64,000 nucleotides of DNA from Amycolatopsis saalfeldensis (GTDB lineage: Bacteria > Actinomycetota > Actinomycetes > Mycobacteriales > Pseudonocardiaceae), in NCBI RefSeq assembly GCF_900110575.1, contig NZ_FOEF01000024.1, forward strand, positions 62,001 through 126,000. Direction: 5' to 3'. A program made the translations under genes and the position numbers. Below the pieces are notes generated by a model, which did no database searches, was not told where the DNA came from, and worked only from the letters and a program-made list of their open reading frames with translations. Below, in pieces: positions 8,656 to 15,113 of this stretch; the stretch's first letter is position 1; the number at the start of each line of letters is the position of its first letter.

Positions 8656-9873
8656 TCAGCGGGTGGTGGTGACGGGAAGACTGGTCACGCCCCGGCCGAG
8701 CACGGCGGGGATCCAGTTCAGCTCGGCCTCGTCGACGGCGAGCCGCAGCCCGGGCAGCCGCGCCAGCAGGGTGCCGAGGGCGATCTGCAGTTCGGCGCGG
8801 GCGAGGGCGGCGCCGGGGCAGAAGTGCGCGCCGTGGCCGAACGCGAGGTGCGGGTTCGGGGCACGGCCGAAGTCGAGCCCGTCGGCGTTCGCGAACTGCC
8901 GGGGATCGCGGTTGGCGGCGCAGAGGGAGACGATGATCGAGTCACCGGCCGGGATGCGGCGGCCGTGCAGTTCCGCGTCTTCGGCCAGGAACCGCCAGGT
9001 GGTGAGCTCGAATGCGCTGTCGTGGCGGAGGAGTTCTTCCACCGCCTGGGGCAGCAGGGCGGGCTCGGCCCGGAGCCGGTCGAGCCGGGCGGGACGGCGC
9101 AGCAGCGCGACCAGCGCCGTGGTGAGCTGGTTGGTCACCGGCTCCTGCCCGGCCACCAGGAGCTGGAAGATCATCGAGTCGAGTTCTTCGGCGCTGAGCA
9201 CGCCTTCGGCCTGCGCGGTGACCAATGTGGACAGAAGGTCTCCGCCGCGGGACGGCCGTTTGGCCGCGACCACCTCGGCGATGTAGGCCTGCAGGCCGTG
9301 CAGCAGCGCCTCGTAGTCCGCCCGCCCGGGGTCCTGGGGGCCGACCGGGGCGACGACCTTGCCCCAGTCCCGCCTGAATTCCCGGGCCAGCGCCGGCGGC
9401 AGCCCGATGACCTCGGCCAGCACCAGGAACGGGAACCGCGCGGCGAAGTGCGGGACCAGGTCGATCCGGTCGCCGGGCGGGAATTCGGCGACGAGGGCGT
9501 CGGCGATCTCCTGGAACCGCGGTCGCAGCGCCTCGATCCGGCGCGGCGCGAAGCTGTCGAGGACGAGCCGGCGCATGGTGGTGTGTTTCGGCGGATCCTG
9601 GTGCAGCAGGTGCACTTGCAGCCGGGAATGCTGGGGCTCGGGCATGATCGAGGCCAGCGCCCGCCAGCTCTCGTTGCCCAGCGCGTGGTTCTTCCCGAGA
9701 CGGCGGTCGTTCAGCGTCGCGTGCGCGGCGTCGTAACCGGTGACCAGCCAGGCGTGGACGCCGCTGGGGAATTCGACGCGGTGGACCGGGCGCTCGGCCC
9801 GCATCCGCTCGTACAGCGGGTACGGGTCGCGTTTGTACTCCGGGCCGTAGAGGGCAACGGGTTCTTCTGGCAT
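8656..9873 (-). CDS. Cytochrome P450, partner of the isonitrile synthase
   Basis: A 405-residue soluble bacterial P450. Heme-binding loop FGHGAHFCPG has its thiolate ligand at C352; ExxR is in EELLR. The I-helix reads AGQEPVT, so the acid (E244) is kept but the usual following Thr is Pro, with a Thr two residues on; this could alter oxygen activation. It is first in a two-gene operon with isnA. ATG 9873 has no ribosome binding site but sits 10 nt from the CGAC of a SigC-type promoter, which suggests a leaderless mRNA. Fungal xanthocillin loci also pair an isonitrile synthase with a P450 that couples two monomers, and xanthocillin binds copper. A similar coupling or decarboxylative oxidation here is inference. 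Confidence 0.88.
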   Translation of the reverse strand: MPEEPVALYGPEYKRDPYPLYERMRAERPVHRVEFPSGVHAWLVTGYDAAHATLNDRRLGKNHALGNESWRALASIMPEPQHSRLQVHLLHQDPPKHTTMRRLVLDSFAPRRIEALRPRFQEIADALVAEFPPGDRIDLVPHFAARFPFLVLAEVIGLPPALAREFRRDWGKVVAPVGPQDPGRADYEALLHGLQAYIAEVVAAKRPSRGGDLLSTLVTAQAEGVLSAEELDSMIFQLLVAGQEPVTNQLTTALVALLRRPARLDRLRAEPALLPQAVEELLRHDSAFELTTWRFLAEDAELHGRRIPAGDSIIVSLCAANRDPRQFANADGLDFGRAPNPHLAFGHGAHFCPGAALARAELQIALGTLLARLPGLRLAVDEAELNWIPAVLGRGVTSLPVTTTR

Positions 9874-9883
9874 GTGAGAAGGA

Positions 9884-9909
9884 GTCGTCCACTCGATCGA
9901 GTGGGTTCC
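9884..9909 (-). promoter_or_regulatory. Putative SigC-type promoter of P450-isnA with palindromic spacer
   Basis: On the minus strand GGAAC (9909-9905), 17 nt, CGAC (9887-9884), then T. The spacer contains the perfect 16-bp palindrome CCACTCGATCGAGTGG (9889-9904), a good candidate operator for a second, dimeric regulator. Confidence 0.7.
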
Positions 9910-9946
9910 AGCGCGACCACGGTGACCTGAGTCACGGCGTATCCGG

Positions 9947-9972
9947 GGAACTCGGCCGGCCCGTCGGACGAC
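9947..9972 (+). promoter_or_regulatory. Putative SigC-type promoter of the metallophore importer operon
   Basis: GGAAC (9947-9951), 17 nt, CGAC (9969-9972), then T. It is divergent from the P450 promoter in the same 140-bp gap. A leader of roughly 30 nt with GAGGAG precedes GTG 10014. Confidence 0.7.
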
Positions 9973-10013
9973 TTCTGCTCCTGAACGGATCCGTGACCTG
10001 CGAGGAGAATCCG

Positions 10014-11012
10014 GTGAGAACGCTGCCCTGGCTGGCCGTGGTCCTGTGTGTCCTGTGTGTCCTGTGTGGACTTTCCGGGTGCGGGTCCGCCGATCCGGGG
10101 CAACCGGCGTCCAGTTCCGCGGCGAGCCCGGCGAAGAGGCACCCGGCGACGCCGCCTTGCCCGGCTCCGCCGAAGCTGTCCGCTCCGCCGAAGCGAGTGG
10201 TCACCATGGACGGCGGCGCGGCGGCGATCCTGGAACGGCTCGGGGTGTCCAGCCGGATCGTCGGCACCGCGGCCCCGGACTTCTTCAAGGCCTTCAGCGG
10301 AAACGAGCGGGCGAAGCTGTCCGCGATCCCGGTGCTCGACCGCGGGCAGGGCAACGCCGAGGCGGTGATCGCGGCGAAGCCGGACCTGGTCGTCGGCATC
10401 TCCGCCTACAGTTTCGGCGGGTTCGGCGGCACGCCGACGGTCGAGCAGCTCGCGAAGGCCGGTGCACAGTCCTTAGTGGCCTGCAAAGGCTCCGCACCGG
10501 TGAAGGACCTCTCCGCGACAACCGGCTTCATCCGTCAGGTCGCGAAAGCCTTCGGTGTCGAGCAGCGCGGGGACGAGCTGATCACGCAGCTGACGGCGTC
10601 GATCGGCCGCCCTGCGACCACCGCGCCGGTGCGGACGCTGGCCCTGTCCGCGCCTCCGGCGGCGGGGCAGCCGGTGACCGCCCAGGGCGGGGCCGGGCTG
10701 GCCAACGGCATCATCACCTTGGCGGGCGGGAGCAACATCGCGCAGGACTCGGGGCAGGACTTCGCCGGCCTCAGCGCGGAGGAGGTGGTCACCCGCGATC
10801 CGCAGGCGATCGTCGTGGTCTCCGGGTTTTCCCGTGGCAGCGAAGCGGAACTGCTCGCGTCGATCCGCAGCAGCCCGGTGCTCGCCGGGACCACCGCGGT
10901 GAAGGAGGGACGGTTCGCCGTGGTCCCGCAGAGCATCCTGCTCTCGCCCAGCGTGCTCAACGGTGACGCCGTCGCCATGATCGCCGCGGTGCTGCGGAAA
11001 CCCGCGGCGTGA
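10014..11012 (+). CDS. FecB/BtuF-type metallophore-binding lipoprotein
   Basis: A 332-residue lipoprotein. The signal peptide ends in lipobox LSGC, then comes a Ser/Pro-rich linker and a two-lobed periplasmic-binding fold of the iron-siderophore/cobalamin class. Features include RVVTMDGGAAAILERLGV near residue 62, a long connecting helix, and EVVTRDPQAIVVVSG in the C-lobe. It should capture a chelated metal outside the membrane for the permease and ATPase encoded next. GTG 10014 is preferred over an upstream in-frame GTG at 9993 because GAGGAG is ideally placed. The signal peptide holds three perfect 9-bp repeats encoding Val-Leu-Cys. A TTA codon lies at 10473. The substrate is proposed to be the copper isonitrile. 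Confidence 0.85.
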   Translation: MRTLPWLAVVLCVLCVLCGLSGCGSADPGQPASSSAASPAKRHPATPPCPAPPKLSAPPKRVVTMDGGAAAILERLGVSSRIVGTAAPDFFKAFSGNERAKLSAIPVLDRGQGNAEAVIAAKPDLVVGISAYSFGGFGGTPTVEQLAKAGAQSLVACKGSAPVKDLSATTGFIRQVAKAFGVEQRGDELITQLTASIGRPATTAPVRTLALSAPPAAGQPVTAQGGAGLANGIITLAGGSNIAQDSGQDFAGLSAEEVVTRDPQAIVVVSGFSRGSEAELLASIRSSPVLAGTTAVKEGRFAVVPQSILLSPSVLNGDAVAMIAAVLRKPAA

Positions 11013-12073
11013 GCGTGGCGCGGGAACGCTCGGGCGGCCTGCTCGGGCGGATCCCCCTCGGCCTGCTCCTGGCCGGGCTCGCCGTGGTGCTGCTCGGCTC
11101 GGCGCTGGTCGCGATCGGCCTCGGGCCGGTGTCCATCACGCCGGGGCAGGTGACGTCCATTGTGGCCGGTCACCTCACCGGCCGCGCCCAGGCCGGACCG
11201 GACGAATTCATCGTGTGGAACCTGCGCGCTCCCCGTGTCCTGCAAGGGATCTTCGTCGGCATCGGGCTTTCGGTCGCGGGGCTGCTGACCCAGGCGATGG
11301 TGCGCAACCCGCTGGGAGAGCCCTACCTCCTCGGCCTCACCTCCGGCGCCGGGGCCGGGGCGGTCCTCGTGCTCACCACCGCGGGCGCGGGCGTGGCCGG
11401 GCTGCTGACGCTGCCGCTGGCCGCGTTCGGCGGCGCGGTGCTCACCGCGCTGGTGGTGTTCGGCTTTTCCCGCGTGCGCGGCCGGATCCAGCCCGGCCGG
11501 ATGGTGCTGACCGGGGTCGCGACCGGCCAGCTGCTGGCCGGGGTGATCTCGTTCCTGTTGCTGCGCACGCAGGACGTCGGCGCGCAGCAGCGGATCCTGT
11601 TCTGGATCCTCGGCAGCCTGGCCGGCGCCCAGTGGCCGCTCGCGCTGACCTGCTCGGCGGTCGTGCTGGTCCTGACCGTCGCGGCGGCGCTGCGGGCGGG
11701 CCGGCTGAACCTGCTGGTGCTGGGTGACGACGGGGCGGCGGCGCTCGGCCTCGATGCCGGACGGGCCCGCGCGGTGCTGCTGGTCCTCGTCGCGTTGCTG
11801 ACCGGCACGGTCGTGGCGGTGTCCGGCAGCATCGGTTTCGTCGGGCTGATCGTGCCGAACCTGGCCCGGCTGCTGGTCGGCGCCGACCACCGCCGGGCCC
11901 TGCCGGTGTGCGTGCTGCTGGGCGCGTTGCTGGTGGTCTGGTCCGACACCGCCGCGCGGCTGGTGCTCGCGCCGACCGAGCTGCCGATCGGCATCCTCAC
12001 CGCGGCCGTCGGGGTGCCGTTGTTCCTGGCCGTCCTGCGGCGCGGTCCGGCCGGCGCAGTGGGGCTTTCGTGA
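11009..12073 (+). CDS. FecCD-type metallophore ABC permease
   Basis: A 354-residue permease with about nine to ten membrane helices. Recognisable family segments are RAPRVLQGIFVGIGLSVAGL (about residues 72-91), MVRNPLGEPYLLGLTSGAGA just after it, and the ATPase-coupling region with GSIGFVGLIVPNLARLLVG near 275-293. It belongs to the BtuC/FecCD family and forms the membrane channel of the importer. GTG 11009 overlaps the binding-protein stop (GTGA), so translation is coupled. A single permease gene implies a homodimer. Confidence 0.92.
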   Translation: MSVARERSGGLLGRIPLGLLLAGLAVVLLGSALVAIGLGPVSITPGQVTSIVAGHLTGRAQAGPDEFIVWNLRAPRVLQGIFVGIGLSVAGLLTQAMVRNPLGEPYLLGLTSGAGAGAVLVLTTAGAGVAGLLTLPLAAFGGAVLTALVVFGFSRVRGRIQPGRMVLTGVATGQLLAGVISFLLLRTQDVGAQQRILFWILGSLAGAQWPLALTCSAVVLVLTVAAALRAGRLNLLVLGDDGAAALGLDAGRARAVLLVLVALLTGTVVAVSGSIGFVGLIVPNLARLLVGADHRRALPVCVLLGALLVVWSDTAARLVLAPTELPIGILTAAVGVPLFLAVLRRGPAGAVGLS

Positions 12074-12087
12074 GTGGGGCTTTCGTG
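12058..12087 (+). repeat. Perfect 15-bp tandem duplication at the permease/ATPase junction
   Basis: AGTGGGGCTTTCGTG occurs twice in direct succession (12058-12072, 12073-12087). The first copy holds the permease stop and the GTG 12070 start. The second offers an in-frame GTG 12085 start five codons later. Confidence 0.95.
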
Positions 12088-12855
12088 AAGCTGGTCTTCG
12101 AAGGCGTCACCGCCGGCTACGCCGAACTGCCCGCGGTCCGGGACGTCACCCTGACGATCGCCCCGGGCGAGTTCGTCGCCCTCGTGGGCCCCAACGGCAG
12201 CGGCAAGTCCACTGTGCTCAAAACCGTCTACCGCGCCCTTTCCCCCGCCGCGGGCCGGGTTCTGCTCGACGGCGCCGATGTGTGGACGGCGAATCGCCGC
12301 ACCATCGCCCGCCGGGTCGCCGCACTTGGCCAGGAGGAGCACGGCGGCCACGACTTCACCGCCCGCGAGGCGGTCCGGCTCGGCCGTTACCCGCACCTCG
12401 GCGGGTTCGACCGGCTCAGCGCACAGGACGAGGAGATCGTCACCGCGGCTTTGCACCGCACGGGTTGCGCGACGCTGGCCACCCGCCCGCTTTCGACCCT
12501 TTCGGGCGGCGAACGCCAGCGTGTGCTGCTGGCCCGGGCGCTGGCGCAGCAACCCGGGCTGCTGGTCCTCGACGAGCCGACGAACCACCTCGACCCGCAG
12601 CACCAGATCTCCATGCTCGGCCTGGTGGCCGCCCTCGGCGTCACGGTGATCGCCGCCCTGCACACCCTCGACCTCGCCGCCCAGCACGCGACGACGATCG
12701 TCGCGCTCAAGGACGGCCGGATCGCCGCCGCGGGCCCACCGGAAGCCGTGCTGACGCCCCGGGTTTTCCGCGAGGTGTTCGCCGTGGACGGAACCCTGGT
12801 CCCCGATCCGGTCGACGGGCGCCCCCGGGTGCTGCTGCGCGGACTGGACCGCTGA
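12070..12855 (+). CDS. FecE/BtuD-type metallophore ABC ATPase
   Basis: A 261-residue ATPase (256 if GTG 12085 is used). Walker A GPNGSGKST, signature LSGGERQRV, Walker B LLVLDEPTNHLD and switch His in ALHTLD are all present, so it should be active. It powers the preceding FecCD-like permease. Its start overlaps the permease stop through a 15-bp duplication that created two equivalent GTG starts. It is the last gene of the importer operon; a decayed nitroreductase gene follows on the other strand. Confidence 0.92.
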   Translation: MSGAFVKLVFEGVTAGYAELPAVRDVTLTIAPGEFVALVGPNGSGKSTVLKTVYRALSPAAGRVLLDGADVWTANRRTIARRVAALGQEEHGGHDFTAREAVRLGRYPHLGGFDRLSAQDEEIVTAALHRTGCATLATRPLSTLSGGERQRVLLARALAQQPGLLVLDEPTNHLDPQHQISMLGLVAALGVTVIAALHTLDLAAQHATTIVALKDGRIAAAGPPEAVLTPRVFREVFAVDGTLVPDPVDGRPRVLLRGLDR

Positions 12856-12858
12856 GCA

Positions 12859-13213
12859 TCACCGGCTTCCGCGGTGCACGACCTCGTCGAACGGGCGCCG
12901 GTCCGGCTGGGTGACGGGCCGCAGCGGGCGGTCGGCCGGGTAGCCGACGCCGAGCAGCATCGCGTACATGGCTTGGCCGAGGTCGTCCTGGTCGATCCGG
13001 CGCATCCGCTCGTCTTCCGGTTCGGGCACGACGAAGGCGATGTGGGCCGCGCCGGACCGTGGCCGGCTCCTTCAGCGCCGCGGGATCGGTGACGAGCACG
13101 AAATCCCGGCGTTGCCGGTTGGACGCCGAGGGCGCCTCGGCGATTCGCGTCAGCGCCGCTTCCGGCTCGGCGGGGTAGCCGCGGACGTTGCGGCGGGCCC
13201 GGATGGCGTCCCG
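12859..13213 (-). pseudogene. Decayed nitroreductase-family gene
   Basis: On the minus strand the N-terminal family motif (DAIRARRNVRGYPAEP) continues into PSASNRQRRDFVLVTDPAAL. After a frameshift near 13050 a C-terminal part follows (HIAFVVPEPEDERMRR, GQAMYAMLLGVGYP, RRPFDEVVHRGSR and stop). Only about 115 of the usual 190-220 codons remain, so the central FMN-binding part is deleted. No start codon fits. Its 5' part is overlapped in another frame by the SRPBCC gene end. Confidence 0.7.
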
Positions 13214-13647
13214 CCGGACTCGGCGTACGCGGCCAGGCCGTCGGCCATGCGCTGCATGACCCGCGACATGACGCGGCCCATGACCCAGCGCATGAGCCAG
13301 CCGGTGGAGTAGGTGCCGTGCCAGTGGATGGCCGTGCCGCCGCCGGCCGCCGGGGTCAGGTCGATGACCGCCCGGTAGTCGTGGATGGCCTGGTTGAACG
13401 CGTCCTCGTAGGTCAGCTGCGTTTCCTCGACGAGGCCGGTCAGCCGCTCGCCGGTGACCGCCTTCCCGGTGCGGAACGCGCGGACGGCGCCGACCGGGTC
13501 CCGGCCGTCCGGGTCGAGCCCGCTGGAGCGTTCGAGGTCCAGGCCATCAACGGCCGACCAGGCAGGCCAGGTGCGGGCGTCGAGCAGCAGGCGCCAGACG
13601 GCGGCGGGCGGCGCGGCCGAGGTCGCGCGCGCGGAATAGCTCAGCAT
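13150..13647 (-). CDS. SRPBCC-fold (polyketide cyclase/START-like) protein with altered C-terminus
   Basis: A 165-residue protein. It begins with the SRPBCC pattern (PAAVWRLLLDARTWPAW), then GAVRAFRTGKAVTGERL, and a basic, Met/Arg-rich terminal helix. Such proteins bind hydrophobic ligands or act as cyclases. The natural end is probably near AAYAES. The last 20 or so residues (GGTPSGPAAT onward) come from reading the nitroreductase remnant in the wrong frame, so a deletion removed the original stop. AAGGA precedes ATG 13647. Ligand unknown; the AraC regulator gene lies upstream on the same strand. Confidence 0.7.
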   Translation of the reverse strand: MLSYSARATSAAPPAAVWRLLLDARTWPAWSAVDGLDLERSSGLDPDGRDPVGAVRAFRTGKAVTGERLTGLVEETQLTYEDAFNQAIHDYRAVIDLTPAAGGGTAIHWHGTYSTGWLMRWVMGRVMSRVMQRMADGLAAYAESGGTPSGPAATSAATPPSRKRR

Positions 13648-13741
13648 GATCGGAAATCCTTGACCGGGGAAACACGGGGCACCACCTGAAACTAGGCCGG
13701 CCGCCCGGCGCGGGCCAGACTCAGGATTGCCGTGGCGTCGA

Positions 13742-14617
13742 TCAGATGTTGCGGTACACCGACGGCCGGACGCCGACCTGGCTCAGGAAGGTCGACGACA
13801 GTGCCCCGGGGCTGGAGAAACCGCACCGGCCGGCGATCTGCGCGACGCTGAGGGTGCTGCCGGACAGCAGCCGCTGCGCCCGTTCGATCCGCAGCCGGGT
13901 GAGGAAGCGATGGGGCGTCTCGCCGGTTTCCGCGCGGAAGACGCGGATGAAGTGGTACACGCTCAAGTGCGCCTCGGCGGCGATGGCGGCCAGCGTCAGC
14001 GGCTCGTCGAGCCGCTCCTTCATGACGGCGATGCCCGCGCAGACCGCCGAGTGCTCGGGGCCGGGCAGGCGATCGTGGCGGCCCTGGGTGAGCAGGTGCG
14101 TCGCGAGGAACGCCGCGGCGGATTCGGCGTACAGGTCGTTCGTGGCTGTGACGGACGGAAGCGCGCGGACGAGGTTTTCGACGATCGGGTCGCCCGCGCC
14201 GATGGCGGCCGACAGCATCTCGAAGTCCGGCCGTCGGCCCAGCCGGTCCGCGGCCCGGTCCACGGTCGCGGACGGAATGTGGACCTGAATGGTGCGCAGC
14301 GCGGAAGAAGCCCGGTAGTCACGGGTGCTCGCCCGGCCGGGCGCCAGGAGCTCCAGGCTGCCGGGGACCCGGCGGCGACGGTCCGGTTTCCCGCCGTCGC
14401 GGGTCCGCATGACCACGTCCCCGGCCACGTAGAGCACGAGGTGCAGGTCGGCCACCGCCGGCAGCGGCAGCTGCTCGGCCTGCGGCGCGTGGTCGAAACC
14501 CTGCACCAGCAGCGAGCGCCAGCCCGCGTCGTGCCAGCTGCAGTAAGTGCGGCGGACGTAGGCCGGCATGTCGAAATCCGCATACGGCGCGAGGTCGAAG
14601 TCAGCCGACGGGAACAC
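13742..14617 (-). CDS. AraC-family transcriptional regulator
   Basis: A 291-residue regulator. The N-terminal 180 residues form a cupin-like sensing domain. The C-terminal 100 hold the two HTH motifs of AraC proteins (LTLAAIAAEAHLSVYHFIRVFRAE-type and LSVAQIAGRCGFSSPGALSSTF-type, ending in GVRPSVYR). The GTG 14617 start lacks a clear ribosome binding site. The gene is transcribed away from the PKS operon and shares a 496-bp control region with it, so it could act on that operon or on the downstream SRPBCC gene; the sequence does not decide. Confidence 0.85.
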   Translation of the reverse strand: MFPSADFDLAPYADFDMPAYVRRTYCSWHDAGWRSLLVQGFDHAPQAEQLPLPAVADLHLVLYVAGDVVMRTRDGGKPDRRRRVPGSLELLAPGRASTRDYRASSALRTIQVHIPSATVDRAADRLGRRPDFEMLSAAIGAGDPIVENLVRALPSVTATNDLYAESAAAFLATHLLTQGRHDRLPGPEHSAVCAGIAVMKERLDEPLTLAAIAAEAHLSVYHFIRVFRAETGETPHRFLTRLRIERAQRLLSGSTLSVAQIAGRCGFSSPGALSSTFLSQVGVRPSVYRNI

Positions 14618-15113
14618 CGCGCCAGTTTAGTGGACCGCGCTGCCTGGGTGGTTCGCATCGGCGCGCGGACGGATACAACGGCGGCTGGGCCCGCCTGCCG
14701 ACGGCAGAGCCCCGCCGATTAATCCGCAAACCGGCGTGGGTATATTTGCCGACCGGAAACATTCCTCGTTCCCGGGACTGGAAAAAGCCCGGGTGAAAAG
14801 GCATCCTGAGCCGGGAAATAGGGCACACTTCCGCTGGCCGGGAGCAGTTGCTCCCCCCGGCGGTACGGGGTGCGGGCCCGTCCTGATAGGTCAGTTACCG
14901 TGACGGCGGGCCGGTGGCAAGGCAGGTTGCTCACGTTCCCGCCAGGTGATACGTGACGAATGCGTTAAATCTCCATGTCCTGGTCCAGGGTGGTCCCGGC
15001 TTTTTTGTACCAGAACACGAAGATCATGGTGGGTTGTTGACGAAACCGGACGTCACTGTTTAAGTTGCACCCCGTTACGCCCTATCACCCTTTCGTGCGT
15101 AGCGGGAGTTCTT
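14618..15113. other. Long control region between the AraC and PKS genes
   Basis: No credible gene. It is more A/T-rich than its surroundings, with several short palindromes such as CCCGGG twice around an 11-nt loop (14771-14793) and CCTGGTCCAGG near 14977. Short open frames here have no start signals or family features. The promoter at 15037-15066 is listed separately. Confidence 0.6.
15037..15066 (+). promoter_or_regulatory. Housekeeping-type promoter of the PKS operon
   Basis: TTGACG (15037-15042), 18 nt, TAAGTT (15061-15066). A start point near 15073 would give a leader of about 40 nt with GGGAG at 15103-15107 ahead of ATG 15114. Confidence 0.65.

Noticed and set aside
9993..10013. Upstream GTG 9993 as start of the importer lipoprotein
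   Set aside because: It would add seven residues including a Cys before the basic signal start and would place the GAGGAG ribosome site inside the gene.
2043..12855. Iron siderophore uptake locus
   Set aside because: The importer alone would fit. But SigC, CopD-CtaG, a CPC-type copper ATPase and the isonitrile synthase share its promoter motif, and no siderophore synthesis genes are present.
14719..14934. 71-residue minus-strand frame in the AraC-PKS gap
   Set aside because: No ribosome binding site, no recognisable composition, and it overlaps short palindromes; regarded as non-coding.
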